Part shown: one piece after another, positions 44,677 through 52,707 of the stretch
Numbering within the stretch: the stretch's first letter is position 1
Layout of the letters: each line of letters starts with the position of its first letter
NCBI RefSeq assembly: GCF_005768555.2
Contig: NZ_VCHX02000109.1
Location: 1 to 64,000 of the forward strand
DNA: 64,000 bases
Source: Streptomyces sporangiiformans
Lineage (GTDB): Bacteria > Actinomycetota > Actinomycetes > Streptomycetales > Streptomycetaceae
Direction: 5' to 3'
Position numbers and translations under genes: made by a program
Notes under the pieces: model-generated
Databases searched by the model: none
What the model was told of the DNA's origin: nothing
Seen by the model: only the letters and a program-made list of their open reading frames with translations

Positions 44677-46026
44677 TTACTCCGTGCAGCCCTTCTGGCC
44701 CGACTTCAGCGTGACGCAGGCCTTCGCGTCACCGGCGTCCTTCACGGCCACCATCGGGGTGTACGCGTCGGTGTCGGTATCGACCTTGCCGCTCTGCGCG
44801 GCCGCGCCGCTCGCGGTGATCTCGACCTCGTCTCCGACCGCGGCCTGCGTGATGCGGCCCCAGGCGGCCGAGCAGGTCTTGCTGTAGCGGACCTCGACGA
44901 CGGCCGTGCCGACGGTGACGCTGTTGGTGGTCTTCGCCAACTCGCCGCCGCAGCCCATGTTCTCCGGGTCCTCGCCCGTGCAGTCCTTGCCGATGCACTG
45001 GACGCCGGGCGGCAGGTCCTTGCTGACGGACGGGGTCGGGCTCGGCTTCGCCTCGTCGCCGCCGTCCCCGCCGGAGTCGGTCAGGAACATGGCGGCCGCG
45101 ACCACCACGAGCACGCCGACGACGCCCGCGAGGAACATCGTGAGCCGCCGCTTCCGCCGCTGCCCGTCGGGTGAACCGGACGAACGGCGGGGGCGCGCGT
45201 CCTCGGGCGGCCCACCGGCCGGACCGGACGGCCCGGCGGGCCCGGACGGCGCGGAGTACCCCGAGGATCCGGGAGAGCCGGAAGACCCGGGAGAGCCGGA
45301 AGACCCGGGCGAGCCGGGAATCCCGGAGACACCCGGCTGACCGGAGAACCCCGCCGAACCCCCGGCGCCTCCGGGCCACCCCGGAGGCCTGGGGACCGCA
45401 CCCCAACTACCGCCACGCGCAGCCTGGTCGGACGCCGAAGATCCCCCCGGCGAAGCAACGTCGGACGAGCCGGACGAGCCGAACGACCCGGACGAGCCTC
45501 CGCCCCGAGGAGCCCCGCCCCGCCCGCCGGACGGCAGCTGTTCCTCACCCGGCGGCGGGCTCTGCGCCGGCACCGACGGTGCCACTCCGGCCGACCCGGC
45601 CGCCCCGGGCCTGGGCGCGGCCGTCGCGCCGCCCCCCTTGCGCGTCTGCTTCCCGTCCCGGCCGCCCCCCTTGGCCGGTGTGGGCCCGAACTCCCCCAGC
45701 GCGGCGCGCGCCTGGGAGATCCGTATCGCCTCCATGGTCATGTCGTGACGCATCTCCGAGCGGCTCCACGCCCGCTCGGCCAGCTCCCACATCGTGGTCA
45801 GATGGACCGGGTTGGTATTCGTCACCTCGGCCAGCGCCACGATCGCGCCCTTGGGCGCGAGCAGCCGGCCGTTCAGATACCGCTCCCACGACGTCTTGCT
45901 GTAACCGGTACGGTCCGCCACGGCAGCGATGCTCAGCCCACTGCGGTCGACAAGTCGGCGCAGCTGGCTGGCGAACTCTCTGACCTGCGGATCGAGTTCG
46001 TCCGGCAAAGCCCTCCAACGAGGCAT
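44677..46026 (-). CDS. membrane-tethered XRE regulator with DUF2690 outer domain and collagen-like linker
   Basis: This 449-residue protein has an N-terminal XRE helix-turn-helix (QLRRLVDRSGLSIAAVADRTGYSKTSW given in part, then RYLNGRLLAPKGAIVALAEV). A linker of about 200 residues follows, part of it collagen-like (GSPGSSGSPGSSGSPGSSGY and GPAGPSGPAGG). After one membrane helix (LTMFLAGVVGVLVVVAAAMFL) comes a Cys-rich outer DUF2690 domain (CIGKDCTGEDPENMGC, then VRYSKTCSAAWGRI). The ATG at 46026 has GGGGGAG upstream. It could carry an outside signal directly to DNA. DUF2690 has no known ligand. Confidence 0.87.
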   Translation of the reverse strand: MPRWRALPDELDPQVREFASQLRRLVDRSGLSIAAVADRTGYSKTSWERYLNGRLLAPKGAIVALAEVTNTNPVHLTTMWELAERAWSRSEMRHDMTMEAIRISQARAALGEFGPTPAKGGGRDGKQTRKGGGATAAPRPGAAGSAGVAPSVPAQSPPPGEEQLPSGGRGGAPRGGGSSGSFGSSGSSDVASPGGSSASDQAARGGSWGAVPRPPGWPGGAGGSAGFSGQPGVSGIPGSPGSSGSPGSSGSPGSSGYSAPSGPAGPSGPAGGPPEDARPRRSSGSPDGQRRKRRLTMFLAGVVGVLVVVAAAMFLTDSGGDGGDEAKPSPTPSVSKDLPPGVQCIGKDCTGEDPENMGCGGELAKTTNSVTVGTAVVEVRYSKTCSAAWGRITQAAVGDEVEITASGAAAQSGKVDTDTDAYTPMVAVKDAGDAKACVTLKSGQKGCTE

Positions 46027-46422
46027 TGCTCCCCCTCTTCCCCCGTACGTGCTTGTTCTTCCCAGCGCGTGGCGCCCCTCCGCCAAGTCCCCGTTCTGGC
46101 TACCCAGGGGGATGCGCCCATCAAGGATCTCAGTTCCCCGGCCGGGGGCGCACAGGAGCATTCAGGCCGTGGGCATGCACCGTTGCACGCCCGCTGGTCT
46201 GCGGTCCAGTGTTCCACCGATATCCCGTGCGGCTGTTCGGAGCCCCCTGGTCCGCGCACGGGACGTCCCGGACCGTCCCGATTGCCCACGTTATCCCTGA
46301 TGTCGAAGGCGATCGGACCACATCCTCGAACTTGTCGATACATCGACACAAGGGGAACACATGCGCGGTCTCGTGGGTCACTCGTGCCATCTGTGTCACC
46401 ACACGACCCGGGTCCAGGGACG
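46027..46422. other. intergenic region between HTH genes, promoter-bearing
   Basis: About 400 bases between the start of the HTH-DUF2690 gene and the stop of the next HTH gene. It contains an operator-like palindrome at 46333-46348. The stretch from about 46285 to 46400 is more AT-rich than average. No coding frame is convincing. Confidence 0.5.
46333..46348. promoter_or_regulatory. operator-like palindrome TGTCGAT-AC-ATCGACA
   Basis: Perfect 7-base arms with a 2-base centre, about 305 bases upstream of the HTH-DUF2690 start. Tight symmetry suits an XRE-type dimer. A link to any of the four HTH proteins is inference from position only. Confidence 0.55.
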
Positions 46423-46983
46423 TCACGTCAGGGTGACGGCACCCGCCAACGCGGTCAGGAGGAGGGCGAGAACGATGAGCACGGCGTAGAGCAGCAGGCG
46501 GTGGGAGGGGGCCGGGGCAGGGGCCCGGGGAGGGTCCGGCTCGTCGGCCAGCAGGTCCCACCACGGGACCGTCGGCGCCTCCTCGTAGTCGTCGTCGCAC
46601 TCCGCCCCGCCTCCGGTCCCGCCCCCGGTCCCGCGCTCGGCGCCCCTCCCCTCGACGGACCCGTTCACGGAAGCCGCCGCCCCGGCGGCGGGCACGCTCG
46701 CCGCCGGATCCGCCGGGCGCGGCCACGCCCGTACGGCCAGTTCCCAGCGCACCACGAAGCGTTCGGCGTCCTCGCCGACGACCCGGCACAGGGCGACGAC
46801 CGCCTGCCGGGGCGGTGGCTGCGTCGCGTTGAGGTAGCGCTGCCAGGAGGACTTGCTGTACGCGGTCCGCGCGCCCAGGGCGACCAGGCTGAGCCCGGTG
46901 CGGTCCTTGAGCAGCCGCAGCTGTTCCACGAAGTGCCCTACCTCCGGCGGAAGATCCGCCGGCAGCGGCTGCCAGGCGCTCAT
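46423..46983 (-). CDS. membrane-tethered XRE regulator without an outer domain
   Basis: This 186-residue protein has an N-terminal XRE helix-turn-helix (EQLRLLKDRTGLSLVALGAR, then YSKSSWQRYLNATQPPPRQAVVALCRVVG) very like those of its neighbours. An acidic Gly-rich linker and a final membrane helix (RLLLYAVLIVLALLLTALAGAV) follow, and only about three residues remain outside. It is the shortest of the four HTH-membrane genes. It may represent the array's minimal form or a truncated copy of a DUF2690 type. The ATG at 46983 has a GAGGAGGAG site. Confidence 0.85.
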   Translation of the reverse strand: MSAWQPLPADLPPEVGHFVEQLRLLKDRTGLSLVALGARTAYSKSSWQRYLNATQPPPRQAVVALCRVVGEDAERFVVRWELAVRAWPRPADPAASVPAAGAAASVNGSVEGRGAERGTGGGTGGGAECDDDYEEAPTVPWWDLLADEPDPPRAPAPAPSHRLLLYAVLIVLALLLTALAGAVTLT

Positions 46984-47233
46984 CGTTCTCCTCCTCGGCT
47001 TCCTCCGCTCTGCCCCCAGGGACGGTGTCTGCCGCGGTTCGGTTCCCCTCCAGAGATCGTTGAGGGACTCGTCGCACGATGCACGCGACGTACCGGAACT
47101 GTCACTTCCGTGCCACAGGGAACAGACAGGTGTTGAACCGCCGTTGGCGCGTCCATGACTCTTGATCCCAAGCGGCGTCCGTCCGTACTCGGGGGAGTGG
47201 ACGGGCGCCGCTCCTGAAACGGGCTTCCCCGGA

Positions 47234-48070
47234 TCACGCTCCGAAGCAGATCCGGTCGCCCTTGACGGGCACCAGGCAGACGCGTGCCCCGTCCGACCCG
47301 CCGGGGCCGTCCCGGCCGCCCTGGCCATCCGGGCCGCCCGCTGCCGTCATCGGCGTCGCGAGATATCCCAGGGTGTCGGCCCGGTCGGAGGCCTGTACGG
47401 CCTTGGGGCGGGCCCCCGGCCGGGTCAGTTCGATCCGGTCGCCGATCCTCAGCCGCGACCCTCGTGCCCACACGGCGTGGCACACCTTGCCGTACCGCAA
47501 CTCCACGCGGCGTCCTCCGGGGAGGGTGCGTTCGGCGGCCGAGGTCACCATGGACTGCCCGCCGCAGCCCATGGCGATGGGGTCCTCACCGTCGCATTCG
47601 GGGCCCGTGCAGCCGGGTGCGTACGTCGGCGGTGGGGGCGACGCGGTATCCGCGGAGTCGTCCGGCAGGAGGAGAACCGCGGCGCACACGGCGGCGGCGA
47701 GGCCCACGAACGCGCCCGCGGCGAACAGGACCCGGCGCGCCCGGCCGCCGTCGTTCCCCACGGCCACGGCCACGTCCACGGCCACGGCCACGTCCACGGC
47801 CACGACCTCGGCCTTGGCCGCGTGCCGTGCGCGCCCGCTCCACTCCGTGTCGGCCAGCTCCCACAGCGCGAGCAGCCGTTCGGGCCGCTCGCCCGCGATC
47901 TGGCACAACGCCACGACGGCGTCGTACGGCACGGGCTTCTCGCCGTTGAGATAACGGGCCCAGGAGGACTTGCTGTAGGGCGTGCGTTCGGCGAGCCGGG
48001 TGAGGCTCAGGCCCGCCGATTCCCGTAACTGCCGCAGGCCCGCGATGAGCTGGCGTACTTCCGGAGTCAC
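47234..48070 (-). CDS. membrane-tethered XRE regulator with DUF2690 outer domain
   Basis: This 278-residue protein has an XRE helix-turn-helix at residues 5-60 (LRQLRESAGLSLTRLAERTP, YSKSSWARYLNGEKPVPYDA), a short linker with a (VAVDVA) repeat encoded by an 18-bp repeat at 47761-47796, a membrane helix (RVLFAAGAFVGLAAAVCAAVLLL) and an outer DUF2690 domain (CTGPECDGEDPIAMGC, VELRYGKVCHAVWARG). Its GTG start overlaps the stop of the upstream HTH gene. Codon 15, inside the DNA-binding domain, is TTA, so its translation may depend on bldA. Confidence 0.87.
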   Translation of the reverse strand: MTPEVRQLIAGLRQLRESAGLSLTRLAERTPYSKSSWARYLNGEKPVPYDAVVALCQIAGERPERLLALWELADTEWSGRARHAAKAEVVAVDVAVAVDVAVAVGNDGGRARRVLFAAGAFVGLAAAVCAAVLLLPDDSADTASPPPPTYAPGCTGPECDGEDPIAMGCGGQSMVTSAAERTLPGGRRVELRYGKVCHAVWARGSRLRIGDRIELTRPGARPKAVQASDRADTLGYLATPMTAAGGPDGQGGRDGPGGSDGARVCLVPVKGDRICFGA

Positions 48071-48936
48071 TTGCGCAGCTCCCGCCAGGTGTCGGGGCCG
48101 ACGATGCCGTCCACGCCGATCTCCCGCTTCTCCTGGAACGCGGTGGCCGCGCGTTTGGTCTGCTCGCCGTAGACGCCATCGGTGCCACCCGGGTCGAAGC
48201 CGTGCCGGCGCAGCAGGCACTGCGCCTCGACGACGTCCCAGCCGATGCTGTTCAGGTCGAGCAGTACGTCCCGGGAGACGCTGTGCCCGGCGTACAGTCC
48301 GCCGTCCTTGCGGGAGATGTCGCAGTCGTACGCCTGCCCGCGCCGGTATGCGTCGGCGGTGGGCGCGGGCTGCTGCCCTCCCGAGCCGTCGCCCTGCCAG
48401 GACAGGCCGGTGATCATGCCCGCACCGAACGCGACGAGCAGCGCTGCGGCCGCGCCGAGTACGAGGCGGGGGCGTGGGCGTGGGCCCCGAGCACTCGGCC
48501 GGTCGGTCGGCCGGGTGGTCACGCGGGCGGTCGGCCGGGCGGGCGGCATGATGCTCGGTCCGGCGGTCGTTTTGGTGGTCCTGGGCTCGACGGCCGAACC
48601 GGAGCCCGGCGTGACGGTGGGCCCGGCATCAGGCTCGGCACAAGGCTCGGCACCAGTCTCTGCACCAGGCCCGGCAGCTGCTCCCTCCGCCACCTCGTGC
48701 AGCACCAGCAGCCGCGTCGGCTCCGTGCCGCACACCCGCGCGAGTTCCGTCACGGCCCCGCGGGGAACCGGCTTCTTGCCGTTGAGCCAGCGCTCCCATG
48801 ACGAGGAGCTGTACGTGGTCTTCGCCGCGAGAGCGGCCAGACTCAGTCCGCTGCGGTCCTTCAACCGCCGCAACTGGACGACGAGTTGCCGTTCCCGCTG
48901 GTCAAGCGAGTCGGGCAGTTCCTTCCAGCGCGCCAT
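48067..48936 (-). CDS. membrane-tethered XRE regulator with peptidoglycan-binding outer domain
   Basis: This 289-residue protein has an N-terminal XRE helix-turn-helix (QLRRLKDRSGLSLAALAAKT, then YSSSSWERWLNGKKPVPRGA). A Pro/Thr/Arg-rich linker and a membrane helix (LVLGAAAALLVAFGAGMITGL) lead to an outer region with a PG_binding_1 domain at the C-terminus (VVEAQCLLRRHGFDPGGTDG, YGEQTKRAATAFQEKR, IVGPDTWRELRK). This gives a direct physical path from the cell wall to a DNA-binding domain. It is coupled to the downstream HTH-DUF2690 gene by a GTGA overlap. Confidence 0.88.
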   Translation of the reverse strand: MARWKELPDSLDQRERQLVVQLRRLKDRSGLSLAALAAKTTYSSSSWERWLNGKKPVPRGAVTELARVCGTEPTRLLVLHEVAEGAAAGPGAETGAEPCAEPDAGPTVTPGSGSAVEPRTTKTTAGPSIMPPARPTARVTTRPTDRPSARGPRPRPRLVLGAAAALLVAFGAGMITGLSWQGDGSGGQQPAPTADAYRRGQAYDCDISRKDGGLYAGHSVSRDVLLDLNSIGWDVVEAQCLLRRHGFDPGGTDGVYGEQTKRAATAFQEKREIGVDGIVGPDTWRELRK

Positions 48937-49258
48937 GTCGTCACCCCCCGTGAACCCTTGGCGCGTACTTATATGAAGTTCCGTCAGTCCGAGGACGTCC
49001 GCACAGGGGTGGTGCGGTTGCGTGCCCAGAGTTCACGTTACCCAACCGGGACGACATCCCCCGTCCCACACCGTTGTCATGGGACGGGACTTCCCAGCAG
49101 GTCAGAGCGGGGGACGTACCACGCATCCCCAACTCCCCCGACGACTGTGGCCGTTGTCGTACCTGGTCACGCAGGGTTGGTGACGCAGGACCCGGCGGCA
49201 CGACGCGGAGGCCCGCACTCATCGACTCGGGGGAGAGTGCGGGCCTCCGTCACGCGCG
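48937..49258. other. intergenic region with two hairpins
   Basis: This region separates the HTH array from the folD-DUF3017 operon. It holds the folD operon terminator (49206-49249) and a second hairpin at 49060-49088 (CCCGTCCCA and TGGGACGGG, 11-base loop), plus the promoter region of the HTH-PGB gene near 48960-49000, where the sequence is AT-rich. No coding frame is convincing. Confidence 0.6.
49206..49249 (-). terminator. terminator of the folD-DUF3017 operon
   Basis: A perfect 15-bp stem (CGGAGGCCCGCACTC and its complement) with a 14-base loop starts 10 bases after the DUF3017 stop. Confidence 0.85.
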
Positions 49259-50062
49259 CTACGTCCTGATCGTGAAGTGCAGCGTGTCGTCCAGGAACGG
49301 GATCTCCAGCCACGGGTTGGGCTGGGCCATCATCGCGAGCAGCACGATGGTCACGCCCAGGATGCCGTACGTGACGAGGTCGGTGAAGCGGGAGCGGACC
49401 GCGAGCATGCCCACGCCGGGCAGCGTCCAGCGCAGCACGCCGCCGGCGAGCAGCCCCGTCCCGATCAGCAGCGTGCCGTACCGGAAGACGCCGAGCGCGG
49501 TGAGCAGCAAGCCGAGTCCGACGGCCGCGACCACCGTGAGCATCGGCCATTGCCGAGCCGGTGCGGGCGCGTCCCCTGACGCGGCACGGCCGCCGCCCTC
49601 GGGGCGTGCGGTGTCCCGGGTGACCCGGGGGAAACGGCGCGTCGTGCGCTGCGGCTGCCCGTCGGGGCCGGGCGCACTGACGGGGTCCCGCACAACAGGC
49701 TCTTCACCGTCGTCCCGATGCTCATGCCCGCCCGCCTCCGACGTGTCCGCCGCCGCGTGCGTTTCCCCGCCGTGCCCCTGGGCAGCCCGGCCCTCCACGC
49801 CTTGCGGCTCGGCAGCACGCGGCTCCACGTCTTCCGCCTGCGCGCCACGCAGCCCCGACTCCGTGCCTGCCGACACCGCGTCCTGTGGCCCCGCGCCCTG
49901 CACCGTGCCCTGCGTCACCGCGCCTGCCGACTTCGCGCCCTGCGGCACCGTGCCTTCAGACGCCGCGCCTTGGGGCTCCCCGGCGCGCGGTCCCATACCC
50001 TCGGGTCGCACCGGCTCGGGCGACGGGTCGGCGCCCCGCTTCGGGGTGTCCTCAGCCGACAC
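49259..50062 (-). CDS. DUF3017 domain membrane protein
   Basis: This 267-residue protein has an N-terminal disordered, Ala/Gly/Glu-rich cytoplasmic region of about 170 residues, followed by a C-terminal domain with three membrane helices ([37 protein letters not shown] and [16 protein letters not shown]), which is the DUF3017 domain. It overlaps the folD stop by 11 bases, and the pairing with folD is standard in Streptomyces as I recall. Function is unknown. The long low-complexity N-terminus appears to be an extension of the usual domain. Confidence 0.85.
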   Translation of the reverse strand: MSAEDTPKRGADPSPEPVRPEGMGPRAGEPQGAASEGTVPQGAKSAGAVTQGTVQGAGPQDAVSAGTESGLRGAQAEDVEPRAAEPQGVEGRAAQGHGGETHAAADTSEAGGHEHRDDGEEPVVRDPVSAPGPDGQPQRTTRRFPRVTRDTARPEGGGRAASGDAPAPARQWPMLTVVAAVGLGLLLTALGVFRYGTLLIGTGLLAGGVLRWTLPGVGMLAVRSRFTDLVTYGILGVTIVLLAMMAQPNPWLEIPFLDDTLHFTIRT

Positions 50063-50906
50063 TGCGTTCCGCCGCCTCGACCACGTTGACGAGCAGCTGC
50101 GCCCGGGTCATCGGGCCGACGCCGCCGGGGTTGGGCGAGATCCACGCGGCGACCTCGGCGACGCCGGGGTGGACGTCACCGACGATCTTGCCCTCGGCGC
50201 TGCGCGAGACGCCGACGTCGAGGACGGCCGCGCCCGGCTTCACGTCCTCGGGCCGGACCAGGTGGGCGGAGCCCGCCGCGGCGATGATGATGTCGGCCCG
50301 CTTCAAGTGGGAGGACAGATCGCGCGTGCCGGTGTGGCACTGCGTCACCGTCGCGTTCTCGCTGCGCCGGGTCAGCAGCAGCGGCATCGGGCGGCCGATC
50401 GTCACGCCCCGGCCCACGACCACCACCTCGGCCCCCTTGATCTCCACGCCGTACTGGCGGAGGAGGGTGAGAACACCGTTGGGCGTGCAGGGCAGCGGTG
50501 CCGGCTCGTTGAGTACGAGACGGCCGAGGTTCATCGGGTGCAGGCCGTCCGCGTCCTTGTCCGGGTCCATCAGCTCCAGGATGCGGTTCTCGTCGATACC
50601 CCTGGGCAGCGGCAGCTGGACGATGTAACCGGTGCAGCCCGGATCTTCGTTGAGCTCGCGGACGACCGCCTCGATCTCCTCCTGCGTGGCGGTCACGGGC
50701 AGTTCCCGCTGGATGGAGGCGATGCCGACCTGGGCGCAGTCGCGGTGCTTGCCCGCGACATACTTCTGGCTGCCCGGGTCGTCGCCCACCAGGACGGTTC
50801 CCAGGCCGGGCGTGACGCCCTTCTCCTTCAGGGCCGCCACGCGGGCGGTCAGATCGGACTTGATCGCGGCTGCGGTGGCCTTGCCATCGAGAATCTGGGC
50901 GGTCAT
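50052..50906 (-). CDS. folD: bifunctional methylenetetrahydrofolate dehydrogenase/cyclohydrolase
   Basis: This 284-residue enzyme converts 5,10-methylene-THF to 10-formyl-THF, the one-carbon donor for purine synthesis. It has the catalytic lysine region [31 protein letters not shown] and [17 protein letters not shown] for NADP binding, then the C-terminal [18 protein letters not shown]. Length and motifs are normal. With glyA, purN and purH in the same window, it completes a local one-carbon and purine set. Unlike glyA, its leader does not show the ZTP riboswitch blocks. Confidence 0.96.
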   Translation of the reverse strand: MTAQILDGKATAAAIKSDLTARVAALKEKGVTPGLGTVLVGDDPGSQKYVAGKHRDCAQVGIASIQRELPVTATQEEIEAVVRELNEDPGCTGYIVQLPLPRGIDENRILELMDPDKDADGLHPMNLGRLVLNEPAPLPCTPNGVLTLLRQYGVEIKGAEVVVVGRGVTIGRPMPLLLTRRSENATVTQCHTGTRDLSSHLKRADIIIAAAGSAHLVRPEDVKPGAAVLDVGVSRSAEGKIVGDVHPGVAEVAAWISPNPGGVGPMTRAQLLVNVVEAAERSVG

Positions 50907-51183
50907 GACCCCATCCTCGCGGATGACCGGGTCCCGGTTCCAATCCGGTCACCCTGCGGACTCCGCGACTCCCGTCCCACATGGTCACTCGTATCCATCC
51001 ATGATCAGTGATGTTGCACTTGCACAACACATGCGGCATCCGGCTGGACAAATAAGAGGCGCGTTAAGGACGATGAACGTCACAGTGCCGCGGGGCAGTA
51101 CCGGGGGGACGAACCGCATCTGTAGAACTTTCCTCCGAAATGTGCCGCGTCGTCCCCGCACCATGCAACGGAGGAAAGACGCC

Positions 51184-51825
51184 ATGAGCTTTGGCGACCC
51201 GAACAACCCCTACGGCGCGCCGCAGGGCCAGCAGCCGGGTTACCCGGCCCAGCCTCCCCAGGGCCAGCCCGGCCCCGGTTACGGCTACCCGCAGGGTGCC
51301 CCGCCCCAGCAGCCCGGCTACGGCTATCCGCAGGGTGCTCCGGGCCAGCCGCCGGCGTACCCCGGCTACCCGGGCGGCGCTCCCAACTCGATGCCGATGG
51401 AGATGCCGGGTCTGATGAAGACCTCGCGCGTCCTGCTGTTCATCCTCGCGGGCTTCCAGCTCCTGTTCGGCGTCATCGCGGGTATCGCCGTCGGCGCTGT
51501 GCAGGACGTGTCCAACGGCGTCGGCAGCGGTGACGACACCGACACGCTCGCCGGACTCGGCTTCTTCTTCGCGGCGCTCCTGGTGGGCCTGGGTGCGCTC
51601 TCCATCTTCCTGGGCGTCAAGTTCAAGAGCGGCGGCAGCGGCATCCGCATCACCACGATCGTGTACGCGGCGCTGATGATCCTCGGCGGCATCGTCAACA
51701 TCGTGAACGGTGCGAACGGTTCCGCCACCTTCGGCGGACTCATCTCGCTCGCCATCGCCGGCATCATCCTCGCCTCGATGGTCAACGGCGCCGCCTCGGC
51801 CTGGTTCAACCGCCCGCGTTACTGA
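51184..51825 (+). CDS. Pro/Gly/Tyr-rich tetraspan-like membrane protein
   Basis: This 213-residue protein has a cytoplasmic N-terminus made of PQGQPG- and GYGYPQGAP-type repeats (about 70 residues), then four membrane helices (RVLLFILAGFQLLFGVIAGI, GLGFFFAALLVGLGALSIFL, ITTIVYAALMILGGIVNIVN and GLISLAIAGIILASMV). Similar proteins are common in actinobacteria and lack a known role; the repeats resemble those of envelope-associated proteins. The ATG at 51184 has a GGAGG site. A strong terminator follows the gene. Confidence 0.85.
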   Translation: MSFGDPNNPYGAPQGQQPGYPAQPPQGQPGPGYGYPQGAPPQQPGYGYPQGAPGQPPAYPGYPGGAPNSMPMEMPGLMKTSRVLLFILAGFQLLFGVIAGIAVGAVQDVSNGVGSGDDTDTLAGLGFFFAALLVGLGALSIFLGVKFKSGGSGIRITTIVYAALMILGGIVNIVNGANGSATFGGLISLAIAGIILASMVNGAASAWFNRPRY

Positions 51826-51868
51826 GCCGAGCCGCAGCACGTTCGCGCCATTCACGTCAATCACGCCA

Positions 51869-51906
51869 AGGGCCGTGTCTACCCCGCAAAGGTTGGACAC
51901 GGCCCT
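51869..51906 (+). terminator. intrinsic terminator
   Basis: AGGGCCGTGTC and its exact complement form an 11-bp stem around a 16-base loop, 44 bases after the stop of the upstream gene. Confidence 0.82.
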
Positions 51907-51960
51907 GGTGCGTCGCTCTACCCTGATTCCACAGCTGCGCACGGGACGGGGAGAACGACC

Positions 51961-52707
51961 TTGTACAGCATCATCGTGGTGCCCCCACGCACGACGGACG
52001 ACGAGCACGGCGCACACCAGATCAAACTCGCCCCAGGGGAACGTCTCGCCTTCGGCCGCTCGGAGTCCGACAACGGGCTTGCGATCGCACACGAGGGGGT
52101 CTCCCGGAAGGCCGGGGAGATCACGGCCCAGGGCGCCTTCTGGATACTGAGCAATCTCTCCGCCCACCAGACGTACGTCGTGGAGAACCCGGAGGGCGCG
52201 GGCGAGCACATCAAGGTCGGTCCGGGCCGCCTCGACGCGCCGATCCCCTTCGAGTTCTCCCGGATCGTGCTCCCGGCCGCGGGCGACCTGCTGCCCCTCG
52301 AGGTGTGGGCACCCCGCCACGACTATCTGAACTCTTCCGGCGGACTCGACGGCGCGACCACCGCACCCGCCTTCTCGGTCGACCACACCAAGCGGTACTT
52401 CGCGGTCCTCGCCGCCCTGTGTGAGCCCCGCCTGCGCGGCGCACCGCACGCCCCGCTGCCCACCGTCGACCAGGTCGTGGAGCGGCTGCGTCCCGGCTGG
52501 CCGGCGGCGAGCCCGGCCGCCGTGCACTGGAACATCGACTACCTCGCGGTGAAGCTGCGCCTCAAGCCCGGCCCCGACACGGCGGATCCGGGCCCGCGCC
52601 TGAACGGCAAGAAGGAGTCCCTCGTCTCCCTCGCGCTCCGCTTCGACCTCGTACGGGAGGACGATCTCGTCGTCCTCGGCAACTCCCCGAGCCGAGCGGC
52701 ACGGTGA
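51961..52707 (+). CDS. FHA domain protein coupled to a Ser/Thr kinase
   Basis: This 248-residue protein has an N-terminal FHA-like domain: LAFGRSESDNGLAIAHEGVSR holds the phosphothreonine-contact Arg and Ser, and LSNLSAHQTYVVENP holds the conserved Asn. FHA domains bind phosphothreonine. The second half is helical and may be a helix-turn-helix-like domain (SLVSLALRFDLVREDDL). It starts at TTG with GGGGAGA 5 bases upstream. The downstream kinase gene overlaps it by 4 bases (GTGA), so it is very likely the kinase's partner or substrate. Confidence 0.8.
   Translation: MYSIIVVPPRTTDDEHGAHQIKLAPGERLAFGRSESDNGLAIAHEGVSRKAGEITAQGAFWILSNLSAHQTYVVENPEGAGEHIKVGPGRLDAPIPFEFSRIVLPAAGDLLPLEVWAPRHDYLNSSGGLDGATTAPAFSVDHTKRYFAVLAALCEPRLRGAPHAPLPTVDQVVERLRPGWPAASPAAVHWNIDYLAVKLRLKPGPDTADPGPRLNGKKESLVSLALRFDLVREDDLVVLGNSPSRAAR

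Noticed and set aside
50907..51000. A possible ZTP riboswitch in the folD leader
   Set aside because: The conserved TGACTGGCG and CGGGGAGCG blocks are absent; only a short hairpin is visible.
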